From: CBDDKZ01 sp965230415
GTDB taxonomy: Bacteria; Bacteroidota; Bacteroidia; Cytophagales; JAAEPT01
Direction of reading: 5' to 3'
DNA length: 64,000 nt
Assembly (NCBI GenBank): GCA_965230415.1
Contig: CBDDKZ010000003.1
Coordinates: 372,001-436,000 of the forward strand
Below the pieces are notes generated by a model that was given only the letters and a program-made list of their open reading frames with translations, was not told the DNA's origin and did no database searches. The position numbers and the translations under genes are program-made. Shown here piece after piece: positions 33,464 through 41,952 of the stretch (positions are counted from its first letter, which is position 1; each line of letters starts with the position of its first letter).

Positions 33464-33892
33464 ATGAATTGGCCAGAACAAGTTTATATCGCACAAAGGG
33501 CATCCAAGGCAAACGACAATGACTATGATGAAATTTTCGGATTGGGTAAAAACAGAAAAAACAAAAGGCCGAAAAAAACGGAAGAAGAGACAGCAGCGGC
33601 TAAAGAGAAAAGAAGAGCATTCTTCGGTAAACTTGGTCAAGGTTTTCAAGATGCCGGTGGTGCTGAAGGCATACTCGGAACAGTAACTAATGTTGTGAGT
33701 TTATTTAAAGGTTCTGATGATCAAATGTCATCTGACTTTGAGCTTAGTATGGGACAGAAAGCTGAATCGGATAAAAAATCCCTAACAACGGGCATTTTGA
33801 TTATAGGAGGCATTTCAGTCTTGATCATTGGCGGTTTAATCTATACGAAAAGAAAAATGAAAAACACTCAATTTAGCAGTAATCAATCATGA
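33464..33892 (+). CDS. Membrane protein with YDEI motif
   Basis: 142 residues: MNWPEQVYIAQRASKA, then DNDYDEIFGLGKNRKNKRPKKT, a helical middle with a glycine-rich piece (FQDAGGAEGILGTVTN), and a C-terminal span (TGILIIGGISVLIIGGLIYT) followed by KRKMK. The third member of the YDE-plus-basic set. It overlaps the next gene by four bases. Confidence 0.55.
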   Translation: MNWPEQVYIAQRASKANDNDYDEIFGLGKNRKNKRPKKTEEETAAAKEKRRAFFGKLGQGFQDAGGAEGILGTVTNVVSLFKGSDDQMSSDFELSMGQKAESDKKSLTTGILIIGGISVLIIGGLIYTKRKMKNTQFSSNQS

Positions 33893-34680
33893 TAATCCCA
33901 ATTCCATCACATAATAAGTCTTTTAGTTTACGTATGCGCATTCATGCCTTTATACCACTAACGCTTGGTGTAATCGCTTATGATTCAACTCGACCCAATA
34001 CTGATTATTTGAGAAGGAAAGTTCCATTCTCTGAGCAAAATGATGGTCAATCGAACTTTGTTCGAGAAATCACATTAAACTTTCCAATTTCACCTGAAAG
34101 ATTAACAATCGAAATATACAATAAGGAAACCAATAGCGATTATGGATTTAAGGTTCATGACATTGCCTTAGAAGAATTAGATCAAAGTGAATTATGGGCA
34201 GAACCACAAGTACATGATTTTATAAAATTTGCAGAAGATTTTGCTCAGAAAGCAGGTTATATAGATGGAGGGTATTATGACTCTCCAGATAGTCAGTTTT
34301 TAATTCATTATGTACCGGTAATCCGTGATCAATTTGGCTCGGTAAAAGAAACTCCGGCCAGAATACATAGAGTAACAGGGCGAATTCAAATCGCCCAGAG
34401 TTTTTTTCGTCGATTTACCATTCCCATACGCATGTTCGTTCTGTTGCATGAGCGAATGCATTTTCAAGTTCCTACAAGAGATCAAATTAGAGCAGATTTA
34501 TCAGCCTTGAAAATTTACCTTGATTTGGCTTACCCTTCCATTGAAGCAGTTTATGCACTGACCAAAATATTTGGTATGTATCCGCAAACTGTTGGACTAG
34601 AACAAATGAAAAGAACAGAACGAGTAATCGAATTTATTAAGGATCACAAAAAAGAAAGGCAACTAAAAAAAGCAGCATGA
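33889..34680 (+). CDS. Putative zinc metalloprotease (HExxH)
   Basis: 263 residues. LLHERMHFQVP supplies an HExxH site (His187, Glu188, His191) in a helix after a beta-rich half (EITLNFPISPERLTIEIYN). A third ligand is likely an Asp or Glu in the following DQIRADLSALKIYLDLAYP helix. No signal peptide. It overlaps both neighbours by four bases, so it is firmly in the operon. It could process structural proteins or the cell envelope; the zincin call rests on one motif. Confidence 0.5.
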   Translation: MIIPIPSHNKSFSLRMRIHAFIPLTLGVIAYDSTRPNTDYLRRKVPFSEQNDGQSNFVREITLNFPISPERLTIEIYNKETNSDYGFKVHDIALEELDQSELWAEPQVHDFIKFAEDFAQKAGYIDGGYYDSPDSQFLIHYVPVIRDQFGSVKETPARIHRVTGRIQIAQSFFRRFTIPIRMFVLLHERMHFQVPTRDQIRADLSALKIYLDLAYPSIEAVYALTKIFGMYPQTVGLEQMKRTERVIEFIKDHKKERQLKKAA

Positions 34681-36524
34681 TAAAGCTTAAACATATCGGT
34701 TTGATTTCTGCTTTGCTCGTTACTGGTGCAGGTGTGCTTTGGTGTGTTCGAAAGAGATCTTCAAAACAAGTTGACATTACGTTAAATACTCCTCAGGATA
34801 TTTCAGAAAGTGTTACAAAAGATCAAGCAGATGATTTTTTCGTGCAATCCAATAAAATGATTGAGGCAGCATTAAAACGTTCGAATATTTTCGATCAAAG
34901 CAGTTATGAGTCTGATCTTAAAAGGTGGGGGACAACACAAGGTGTTGTTGATGTAGCGAACGATATTGCTATTAAAAAGCAACGAAGGGCCCAGTTGCTT
35001 AGAATGGATAAAGTTAGCGAAGTGATGGTCAAAAAAGCATTCCCTCAAATTGTTGAAAGGCAACATTTACACGAGCCGAAGGAATATGCTGCATTTTATG
35101 AATGGTTACTTAATTCTTTCAATAAGTTTCAGGTCTCCATTACAAATACTTCCTCCCGGTCACGCACAGTAACCTTATGGGGAGGTAATAGCTCCACGCC
35201 TGCCAGTGAACCTAATCCGGACGAAGTAGAACTTTTAGAATTGATTAGAGAAGTAAGTGTATACGCTTCAAATAATACAGGTGTTCACCCACAAGGGGTT
35301 CTTGTAAACCCCGTGAATAACCTGGTATATGTAGCCAACCAATTAACTAATAACATCTCAGTTTTTGATCGATTTGGACGGATTGTTCGGTTGATAGAAT
35401 TGGAACCAAACGCAGCACCAGGTTTAAACGCTCCGGTTGCACTGGCTGTTAATACAACTAGCAGCTCTGTAAAATATGGTACCGTTTATGTAATTGGTTC
35501 GGTATCTAACACTGTGTCAGTTATCGATCTATCGCACAATGTGGTTAATGAAATTTTGGTGGGAAAACGCCCCCTCGATAGTGTTTACAACAATACCAAT
35601 CAACAGCTATATGTCACTAGTTTAATTGATAACAATGTTTCGGTTATTGACACAGAATCCGAACAAGTTATAGCCAATTTATTAGTAGGAAATGCCCCGG
35701 TAGGTGTTGGAGTCAATGCAGATAATGGAGATGTCTTTATTGCCAATTCAGAAGATGATTCAGTAAGTGTTTTTGATCAACAAAATCAATTTATTACAAC
35801 GATAAATAGTGTTGGATCTAAACCTGTTTCGGTTAGTTATCACCCCGTTAACAACGAGCTATTTGTTGTGGCTACAGAAAGCAATAAAGTGTATCCAATA
35901 GATGCAGTTACTTATCAGCTCTTATCGCCAATTGACACAGGGGATAAGCCTTATAAAAGTGTGTTTAATTCTATCAATAATTATTTATATGTAGCTAACC
36001 GAATAGATGACACATTTACAATAATTTCACCAGATAAGCAGATTAGAGCTACAATAAGTAAAAGTACGGTCAATATTGGTTTTACCATAGATCAGCAGGA
36101 AAATCAATTGTGGACAACAGATACTACACGAGCTACATTGAATCTAGTTGGTTATACTGCCAATAGTAGTGGTGTTATTGTAAGCGGAAATTATCAAAGG
36201 GATTTAGCGGATTTTATTCATAACCCTATCATTATCAAGCATACTAAATGGGTGTTAAGTGGCACTGAAAGATTTTGTTCGCTTACACATCGAGAGGAAA
36301 GTCAGACAGGGACTGTCGTTTCTCAATCTCTCTCTCACGAAAGCTATCGTAGTCCGCGAAATTTCCTCAATGTATCTGAATTTATGGATTTGGAAGGTAC
36401 GGCCATTGATGGCAATACGAGTTGGATTTTTGACATCGCACCAGGACAAACCATTAGCATTTTGGTGTATTTCAGGCAGTACAAAGTGAAGAATTCCTTA
36501 CATAGCATGTTTAATCAAAAATAG
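34677..36524 (+). CDS. Membrane-anchored YVTN-type beta-propeller protein
   Basis: 615 residues. N-terminal transmembrane helix (HIGLISALLVTGAGVLWCV), a helical stalk, then a beta segment QVSITNTSSRSRTVTLWGG (about 152-170). From about 205 to 500 come YVTN-like blades (NLVYVANQLTNNISVFD; NNVSVIDTESEQVIANLLVG; VFIANSEDDSVSVFD). The last ~110 residues are another beta domain. A propeller on a membrane stalk suits receptor or surface binding. It is the largest protein of the operon and overlaps the upstream stop. Confidence 0.75.
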   Translation: MIKLKHIGLISALLVTGAGVLWCVRKRSSKQVDITLNTPQDISESVTKDQADDFFVQSNKMIEAALKRSNIFDQSSYESDLKRWGTTQGVVDVANDIAIKKQRRAQLLRMDKVSEVMVKKAFPQIVERQHLHEPKEYAAFYEWLLNSFNKFQVSITNTSSRSRTVTLWGGNSSTPASEPNPDEVELLELIREVSVYASNNTGVHPQGVLVNPVNNLVYVANQLTNNISVFDRFGRIVRLIELEPNAAPGLNAPVALAVNTTSSSVKYGTVYVIGSVSNTVSVIDLSHNVVNEILVGKRPLDSVYNNTNQQLYVTSLIDNNVSVIDTESEQVIANLLVGNAPVGVGVNADNGDVFIANSEDDSVSVFDQQNQFITTINSVGSKPVSVSYHPVNNELFVVATESNKVYPIDAVTYQLLSPIDTGDKPYKSVFNSINNYLYVANRIDDTFTIISPDKQIRATISKSTVNIGFTIDQQENQLWTTDTTRATLNLVGYTANSSGVIVSGNYQRDLADFIHNPIIIKHTKWVLSGTERFCSLTHREESQTGTVVSQSLSHESYRSPRNFLNVSEFMDLEGTAIDGNTSWIFDIAPGQTISILVYFRQYKVKNSLHSMFNQK

Positions 36525-36531
36525 CTTAAAG

Positions 36532-37011
36532 ATGAAAACTATAAATTACTTATTGATAACAGATACGGGAACACCAGGTGGAGAGGATGTGACCAAAGAT
36601 GATATTGTTCATTTGCACACTTCGCCAAAACATTTGGGTGGTTTGGGTTTAAATCGGCCACGCATTGATGATCTAATCACATTAAATGGTGAGTTAGTAA
36701 CGATCATACCCGAATCCAATATGACGGATGTAGATTTATGGGGAATAAGAGAGGGGACTGAACGACTGGAAGGACAACCAAAAATTGTTGCGTATGCAGG
36801 TGGTGTAACTAAAGATGGAAAGAAACTGTGGGACACCAGGACTAATGAGCAAAAGGATGCTTTGGCAATTTATGTTAAATATCACATACTACGGTTTCCA
36901 AATATTAAGGTCATGGGACTTGGCCAAGTACCTGCATTAAAGGGTAATGAGACTCCCAATTTTAATGTTTCAAAATGGCTGGAAACAATTGGTGTAAACC
37001 CTAATAATTAA
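36532..37011 (+). CDS. T7-lysozyme-type amidase fold, probably catalytically inactive
   Basis: 159 residues that follow the N-acetylmuramoyl-L-alanine amidase (amidase_2/T7 lysozyme) pattern: an N-terminal IVHLHTSP, GLNRPRIDDLITLNGELV in the place of GWRRPGYHYVI-x-RDG, and AYAGGVTKDGKKLWDTRTNE, a strong match to the GG-DTRTPEQ block. The zinc and catalytic residues look lost: the GHRD motif reads GLGQ, and the Cys of KACPCF is Thr (NETPNF). It may bind peptidoglycan or a regulator rather than cut. No signal peptide. Confidence 0.65.
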   Translation: MKTINYLLITDTGTPGGEDVTKDDIVHLHTSPKHLGGLGLNRPRIDDLITLNGELVTIIPESNMTDVDLWGIREGTERLEGQPKIVAYAGGVTKDGKKLWDTRTNEQKDALAIYVKYHILRFPNIKVMGLGQVPALKGNETPNFNVSKWLETIGVNPNN

Positions 37012-37028
37012 ATTAAAACAGAAGAAAA

Positions 37029-37232
37029 ATGAGAACTGTGGCAACATTAGCAATCGGATTTTGGATGGGGCGCATGTTTTATATGCATTACGATAAAAAG
37101 AAAGCCCAGAAAAAACAAGAAACGATGTCAAAGCGTCTTGAAAGAGAATTTTCTGCCTTGGGAGTGACAAAAGATCGAGTCAAAAATAAAGTAGATCAAG
37201 TTTTAGGAAGTAATAAAATGGAAGAACGATGA
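37029..37232 (+). CDS. 67-residue membrane protein with basic helical tail
   Basis: N-terminal span (TVATLAIGFWMGRMFYM) followed by a strongly charged helix (DKKKAQKKQETMSKRLERE). The stop overlaps the next start by four bases. No family recognised. Confidence 0.55.
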   Translation: MRTVATLAIGFWMGRMFYMHYDKKKAQKKQETMSKRLEREFSALGVTKDRVKNKVDQVLGSNKMEER

Positions 37233-37705
37233 TGCAGGCAGTTGTAGCTTCAAAGGTTGTTGAAGGTTTGGTGCAAAATAAGGCAACACCTTACATAATT
37301 GGAGGCCTGGTAATTTCTGGATTGGCTGTAACATACTTTGCGATTGTAAAACCAGCCTTATGCATGACAGGTTTGAAAAAGTGCAAAAAAGACAAAAAGG
37401 CTTTAGGTATTATGAATTATAAAGGATTTGATCCAAGCTTCTATAACCCCGCCAAGGTTACAATTTCGGCTCATCGAGCCAAAGAGTTAGCAGATCAATT
37501 GTATGATGCTGGAGGATTCATTAATGATGATGAAGGTGCTTTTTATGCTGCGCTGGAAGAAGCCGGAAATGCGCATAATTTATCATTTATTTCTAAAATG
37601 TTTGCTATTAGAAAAGAACAAAGCCTGGCAGAATTTGTTGCCTATCACTTAGCTGATGCAGCAGAAGTCGAAAGAATCAAAGATATTTTAAAAACGCATT
37701 CCTAG
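37229..37705 (+). CDS. Membrane protein with annexin-like helical C-terminus
   Basis: 158 residues. Transmembrane helix YIIGGLVISGLAVTYFAIV (about 18-36), then a helical domain with AKELADQLYDAGGFINDDEG, whose LYDA-GGF-x-NDDE pattern recalls annexin-like repeats seen in some phage and bacterial proteins. The comparison is loose. Confidence 0.5.
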   Translation: MMQAVVASKVVEGLVQNKATPYIIGGLVISGLAVTYFAIVKPALCMTGLKKCKKDKKALGIMNYKGFDPSFYNPAKVTISAHRAKELADQLYDAGGFINDDEGAFYAALEEAGNAHNLSFISKMFAIRKEQSLAEFVAYHLADAAEVERIKDILKTHS

Positions 37706-37706
37706 T

Positions 37707-38102
37707 ATGAAGATGCACCCAAAAACAAAGAAACAATTACTTATTGGAGGAATTTCACTAATAGCAACAATAGGGGGTACTTTTGGAATAGTGAAGTATT
37801 TGAAAGCACAAAAGTACAAAACAACCAAAAGTAAGACAAAAGAGGCTGAGGATAAAAAACTAGTTGAGAGGAAGGTTTATACGGGAGATGAAGGTTACGT
37901 GAATATTCGGAGTGCTCCCAATATTGATAACAAAGGATTTTTTGATAATACGGATAATATTATTCGCAAAGCTAGTTCAAACCCTGTTGGAACTATAATT
38001 GAAAAGGTAAATGGCAAAGACGGTTTCTCGTGGTATAAGATTAAGCTTACCGATTCAAGCCATGTAGGTTATGTGCGAGAAGATGCAATAAAAATTAAGT
38101 AG
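37707..38102 (+). CDS. Membrane-anchored SH3-domain protein
   Basis: 131 residues. N-terminal span (LLIGGISLIATIGGTFGIV), a basic linker, then a bacterial SH3 domain (GYVNIRSAPNID...VGTIIEKVNGKDGFSWYKI...VGYVREDAI). Bacterial SH3 domains commonly bind cell-wall peptides. The next gene starts three bases after the stop. Confidence 0.75.
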   Translation: MKMHPKTKKQLLIGGISLIATIGGTFGIVKYLKAQKYKTTKSKTKEAEDKKLVERKVYTGDEGYVNIRSAPNIDNKGFFDNTDNIIRKASSNPVGTIIEKVNGKDGFSWYKIKLTDSSHVGYVREDAIKIK

Positions 38103-38104
38103 TC

Positions 38105-38512
38105 ATGAAAAGTAAATCAAAAAGTACCTTCGATATCGATAATAACAAATTTTACATTGCAGCAGGCATTTTCTTTGCCGGCGCATTAGTTGCTGGTGTC
38201 CTGGCAATTCGCAAACAACGAATGAAAAAGAAATTCGGAAGTTTTGGTTTTGCATCATCTTCTTCTTCTGGTTTTTGCAAGCATGGAGATTCATACCCAT
38301 TAAAACGAGGTAGTTGTGGGAATAATGTTAAAAAATTACAACAGAAATTGAAGTCTATAGGTATGGATATAGGGGATTTTGGGCTTGACAAAGATGGTAT
38401 CGATGGCAAATATGGAGAATTTGTGGAGCGCGCAGTTAAAAAAGTTTTAGGACGATCAACTTTTGAGTTAACTGATATGCAAAAACTTAACACGATAAAT
38501 GTAAAAACGTAA
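38105..38512 (+). CDS. Membrane-anchored peptidoglycan-binding protein
   Basis: 135 residues. Transmembrane helix FYIAAGIFFAGALVAGVLAI (about 17-36), a Ser-rich linker, then a PG_binding_1-like domain (PLKRGSCGNNVKKLQQKLKS ... DGIDGKYGEFVERAVKKV). It pairs functionally with the SH3 and M15 genes beside it. Confidence 0.75.
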   Translation: MKSKSKSTFDIDNNKFYIAAGIFFAGALVAGVLAIRKQRMKKKFGSFGFASSSSSGFCKHGDSYPLKRGSCGNNVKKLQQKLKSIGMDIGDFGLDKDGIDGKYGEFVERAVKKVLGRSTFELTDMQKLNTINVKT

Positions 38513-38522
38513 TAATTGAGAT

Positions 38523-38726
38523 ATGTCAGAATCGAAAAATAAAGTTAAAAGCCTATTGGATAATTTGGTTGATGATGAAGGCTTGAAAACGGATATAACG
38601 CTTACTATGACAAATCAAACGCTGATAAAAACCGCGGGAACTTTGTTTATTACGGCGACAGCAATTACAGTAATGGTTTTTGCGATCAGAGGTATGGTCA
38701 AAAATTCTGAAATTGTCAAAGCATAA
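38523..38726 (+). CDS. 67-residue membrane protein
   Basis: Hydrophilic N-terminus (SESKNKVKSLLDNLVDDEG) and a span at TLFITATAITVMVFAIRGMV. No family recognised. Fits the one-span pattern of the operon. Confidence 0.5.
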   Translation: MSESKNKVKSLLDNLVDDEGLKTDITLTMTNQTLIKTAGTLFITATAITVMVFAIRGMVKNSEIVKA

Positions 38727-38739
38727 AAAAGATAAACAA

Positions 38740-39165
38740 ATGAATGGGGGTGGATATAATAGCGACTTAAGTACGACGAATTTTATTAATAATGAACAAT
38801 TATATGAAATTGTACCGGCACAGATAAATACTATAGTCTACCATACCCCTAATCGAAACACCTACGCAACAGCAAATGGAAACCTGGTACTTACTAAAGA
38901 TATTCGTTTGAAATTAACAACAGGTACGGGGCTGTTAAAAGCTAATGTGATCAATTTCCCGAAGCCACTCAATTCATCAATCGGAGCTTTAGCCGGTACG
39001 CTTACGTCATTTGAAGGCCAGACATTTTTCTATGCTATTAACAACGATGGAATTATATTCCTGGAAGGAGAATTTTTGACAACTACAGATGAATTATTGA
39101 TGAATCCCAAACCATATATTGCTAAGTGGCCTATTGAGTATGGCGCTCCGGTTAACAGTGAATAA
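38740..39165 (+). CDS. Beta-rich 141-residue protein, second structural candidate
   Basis: Start chosen at the ATG at 38740 (MNGGGYNSDLSTT), after AAAAAAGATAAACAA and the upstream stop; the longer frame from 38680 would overlap the previous gene. No membrane span. Alternating strands (INTIVYHTPNRNTYATANGN, DIRLKLTTGTGLLKANVINF, GIIFLEGEFLTTTDELLM) suggest a single jelly-roll or similar sandwich. With the 285-residue protein it could form a two-component coat, as in P23-77-like viruses; this is inference. Confidence 0.5.
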   Translation: MNGGGYNSDLSTTNFINNEQLYEIVPAQINTIVYHTPNRNTYATANGNLVLTKDIRLKLTTGTGLLKANVINFPKPLNSSIGALAGTLTSFEGQTFFYAINNDGIIFLEGEFLTTTDELLMNPKPYIAKWPIEYGAPVNSE

Positions 39166-39173
39166 TGTAAACA

Positions 39174-39326
39174 ATGAAAATGAAAGAGAATAAACTAGTT
39201 CCGGTTTTGTTTAGTGTTTTTTTAGTACTCAACATCGCAAATACTTCAATTAATTTGTATCAAGCGTTGAAAACTGCAAAGAAACCTTGCACTTGTTCCG
39301 GTGACAAAGAAGAAGATGAAAGTTAA
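39174..39326 (+). CDS. 50-residue membrane protein with Cys pair
   Basis: MKMKENKLVPVLFSVFLVLN forms a basic start and a span, followed by a tail KKPCTCSGDKEEDES. Ends 26 bases inside the next gene. It could act as a small holin- or spanin-like helper of the following peptidase, which is inference from position and size. Confidence 0.45.
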   Translation: MKMKENKLVPVLFSVFLVLNIANTSINLYQALKTAKKPCTCSGDKEEDES

Positions 39327-39849
39327 GAAACAACACGTTTTTATAGGTTTGTCCTTGGTGATTGTTACTGGTGGTATTGCGTTCCTTTTGGTACGTATTA
39401 AATTAGATCAGAAATTTGACCCCAAAACAGAAAGACTTTTAGGTACTCTTGAGCCTAAATTTCGAAAGAAAGTTGTAAAACTGTTGTCAAAGGCAAAGAA
39501 AGAAGGAATTGACTTGAGAGTGATTTCTGCCTTTCGCGACTGCAAGGAGCAAAATGCCCTTTATGCACAAGGTAGGACAACAAAAGGCAAGATTGTGACT
39601 AATGCTCGATGTGGGAAATCTGCACATAACTACAGAATAGCAGTAGATGTCGTTGAATTTAAAAATGGTAAACCAATTTGGCAGAATCCTAAATGGGAAC
39701 GAATAGGTCAAATTGGTGAATCTTTAGGGCTAGAATGGGGCGGTCGATGGAAGCGTATCGTGGACAAACCTCATTTTCAGGATTTAGGAGGAAGAACAAT
39801 TGCTTCGCTTTTTAAAGAACATGAAGGAATGGGTAGGTTGACAGGTTGA
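39301..39849 (+). CDS. Membrane-anchored M15 (VanY/endolysin-type) peptidase
   Basis: 182 residues. The frame opens with GTG at 39301; an ATG at 39316 (MKVKKQHV) is an alternative. A span (VFIGLSLVIVTGGIAFLLV) is followed by an M15 metallopeptidase domain: DLRVISAFRDCKEQNALYAQ, the SAHNYRIAVDVV motif with zinc ligands His109 and Asp116, and DKPHFQD with His158. Relatives cleave D-Ala or L-Ala-D-Glu bonds in peptidoglycan, including phage endolysins. It closes the operon. Confidence 0.85.
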   Translation: MTKKKMKVKKQHVFIGLSLVIVTGGIAFLLVRIKLDQKFDPKTERLLGTLEPKFRKKVVKLLSKAKKEGIDLRVISAFRDCKEQNALYAQGRTTKGKIVTNARCGKSAHNYRIAVDVVEFKNGKPIWQNPKWERIGQIGESLGLEWGGRWKRIVDKPHFQDLGGRTIASLFKEHEGMGRLTG

Positions 39850-40008
39850 AATTTGTCTTAATGTGTAGTAACACCATTTGATACGAACCCTAAAACTATC
39901 CAGGTAAAAGACCGAGTTGAGTATTACTACTAAAAATTATGGATCCTATTGGATTTGTGATTTCTGCCCAGTTTTTAAAAACAATGAGGGATAATAATGG
40001 TACTTTCC

Positions 40009-40488
40009 TTAAGCAAATTTATACAACCACATCCGGGCTTTTTCTTTCTCCGGTAACGAAAAGGCATATGTCGGTATTTTACTCGATTGCGTACTTAGTA
40101 ACCAAAAATCATAGAACAACCAATTAGTTTTACTAGCCAATATAAAGGCGAGTGCAGGAGTAGCCCTTTTTTGATGTTCAATGCGCCAGTAATAGCAAGT
40201 TTCATCACTGGCTCCTAAACTCTTGCTGATATCGATCAAAATAGGGTGCTTTTCATCTTTTGTTATATCAGAAATGCTGGCATAGGCTTCATTGATAAGC
40301 TCTTGTGTTATGATCTTAGTGGAAAAATCGAGTTCAATTATGGAGTTTTTAAAAGTTAATTTAAATCCATAATCAAATTTAGAACCATGAGCAGGTGTTT
40401 TAGTGTTTGGCATCTTAATAAAAAGTGATTGGCGTATACGTTTGGTGAGCAAAAAGTTTGGTAAAATAATATTAGTCCAAGTAGGCAA
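40009..40488 (-). CDS. STAS/SpoIIAA-like (DUF7793-type) protein
   Basis: 159 residues, or ~134 from the ATG at 40413 (MPNTKTPAHG). The core (KLTFKNSIIELDFSTKIITQEL ... HPILIDISKSLGAS ... ATPALAFILASKTNWLFYDF) has the beta-alpha pattern of STAS/SpoIIAA-like proteins abundant in Bacteroidota, and it is a distant paralogue of the gene at 43011. These usually act as small regulatory partners in signalling. Confidence 0.55.
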   Translation of the reverse strand: MPTWTNIILPNFLLTKRIRQSLFIKMPNTKTPAHGSKFDYGFKLTFKNSIIELDFSTKIITQELINEAYASISDITKDEKHPILIDISKSLGASDETCYYWRIEHQKRATPALAFILASKTNWLFYDFWLLSTQSSKIPTYAFSLPEKEKARMWLYKFA

Positions 40489-40537
40489 TGTTTGCTCCTT
40501 GTGAGAATAACTTTAGCTTATCTTGAAGGTGAAATCA

Positions 40538-41809
40538 TTAGCAATGAAGTACCAGTTGAAAATGGCCGCAGTCATTTGAAGTGAAAAACAACTCTAGAAA
40601 TCCATCATATTTAAGTGCGATAACAGATAACTCTCGATATTCTTCTTGGTCCAAAAAAGAGGTGTGCCCGGTTTCATTTTTTGGAAAGTGAGCACTTTTT
40701 ACATGACATAGGAATTGAACGGACTTTGAACTTGCTTTCTTGACATCTATTACAAAAAAAGCAGGTTTTTCATCTTTGTTATTTTCAAGTTTGCACAGCT
40801 TGCAAAGTAGAAAAAAAATACGTTCGATGTCTTTGGGGTCTGCATTGATGTGGCGATCCAGTTGGTTATGAACGTTGATTTCCGTTTCCGGATAACGGTT
40901 AAGAATTGGTGTAAAGAAATCGTTAATTAAAGCCCCCAGATTTACAAGAGTTTTAAAATTGTCTTTGAGCCTTTCTCTTCTTTTTAATCGCATAATCAAC
41001 ACTATTTCCTTTGTTTCAAGTTCCTGGACTTCAGTTTTCAAAACAAAAGCTTCAACCAAAACAGGGGTGTTTTGGTTTGTTTTAATAGAAAATTCTTGCC
41101 AATTGGAGGTGCCTGCTGCTTTTGTAAGCGAATCAAAACTGTTCAGATAGTCTTTAAGGTTTGTTTTGTTGATTTGAAATTTATTGATTCCAAACAAATT
41201 GAGTCCCTGGTCATTCATTGTTCGAACTTTTCCTTCCAGGTTGCAAACGACAATGATCGCTTCGCCAATAAATGCTGAAATAGCATTTAAAGCATTTCTG
41301 GTGAGCATCGAATATTGCACCGATTCAATTAATGAATTCACAGCAAAACCAAAATAGTTTAATAAATCATGCTTGTTGTTAACATCCAGAAGAGGAAGTT
41401 GATTTGAAAAATCAAGTCGTTTAAAGGAGTTCAGGACTTTTCTGGTTTCAATAAACCAGTTATCAATCACCGATCCTTTTTCAGGTTCAGTATCAACCAG
41501 AACACTGATTGCATTCAAAATTACCTGATGTTGATCTTCCAATAGCTCTGCCTGATTTAGTATTTTGTAAATCTGCGAATATAGCTCGTTTTTTCTGGGA
41601 GATACTTTTTGGGACGCATATACTGACTCTACTTTAGCTATGAAATCTTTTTCATATAATGTGAGCCTATCTTTACGTTTATAGGTCTGGTATGTATCGT
41701 TTAATAGTTCTTGCGCCATAGGGTCTATGGAATTAATTTGTAGCTTATTGTTCTTGTTTTTCTCTCGCCCCATTGTCTTGCGCAAATTTTTGAATAGTAT
41801 ATTATGCAA
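40538..41809 (-). CDS. PAS sensor protein lacking kinase catalytic boxes
   Basis: 423 residues, no membrane segment. A helical N-terminal region (about 20-165) and a PAS-like domain (AIIVVCNLEGKVRTMNDQGLNLFG, about 178-270) align with the histidine kinase at 45926. The C-terminal part keeps a kinase-like outline (DAD-x-IERIFFLLCKL in place of the N box) but lacks the phosphoacceptor His, the DNGIGI G1 box and the G2 box. It is therefore a probable pseudokinase sensor or a partner of the active kinase. Confidence 0.6.
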   Translation of the reverse strand: MHNILFKNLRKTMGREKNKNNKLQINSIDPMAQELLNDTYQTYKRKDRLTLYEKDFIAKVESVYASQKVSPRKNELYSQIYKILNQAELLEDQHQVILNAISVLVDTEPEKGSVIDNWFIETRKVLNSFKRLDFSNQLPLLDVNNKHDLLNYFGFAVNSLIESVQYSMLTRNALNAISAFIGEAIIVVCNLEGKVRTMNDQGLNLFGINKFQINKTNLKDYLNSFDSLTKAAGTSNWQEFSIKTNQNTPVLVEAFVLKTEVQELETKEIVLIMRLKRRERLKDNFKTLVNLGALINDFFTPILNRYPETEINVHNQLDRHINADPKDIERIFFLLCKLCKLENNKDEKPAFFVIDVKKASSKSVQFLCHVKSAHFPKNETGHTSFLDQEEYRELSVIALKYDGFLELFFTSNDCGHFQLVLHC

Positions 41810-41952
41810 ATTAAAAATAAGCAGGTAATCTACAATATGCTATTTCAATCAAATTTGAACAATTTGGGTTTTAATTGGTTTAACTTAGGTTTATGCGTTC
41901 TAAAAAAATGAAATTATAATGATGATGAGTGGTTTTATCTAGTGGATACTAA

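Noticed and set aside
38680..38739. Longer N-terminus for the 141-residue beta protein
   Set aside because: It would overlap the preceding gene for ~47 bases and add residues unlike the rest; the ATG at 38740 fits the operon spacing.
29661..39849. Ordinary tailed prophage
   Set aside because: No terminase, portal, tape measure, tail tube, baseplate or integrase; proteins are too small and too rich in single membrane spans.
29661..39849. Contractile injection system, tailocin or type VI cluster
   Set aside because: No sheath, tube, VgrG/spike, gpW/gp25 or AAA+ gene is present.
39939..40127. 62-codon plus-strand frame
   Set aside because: Antisense to the end of the STAS-like gene, whose protein matches a family; no support for the plus frame.
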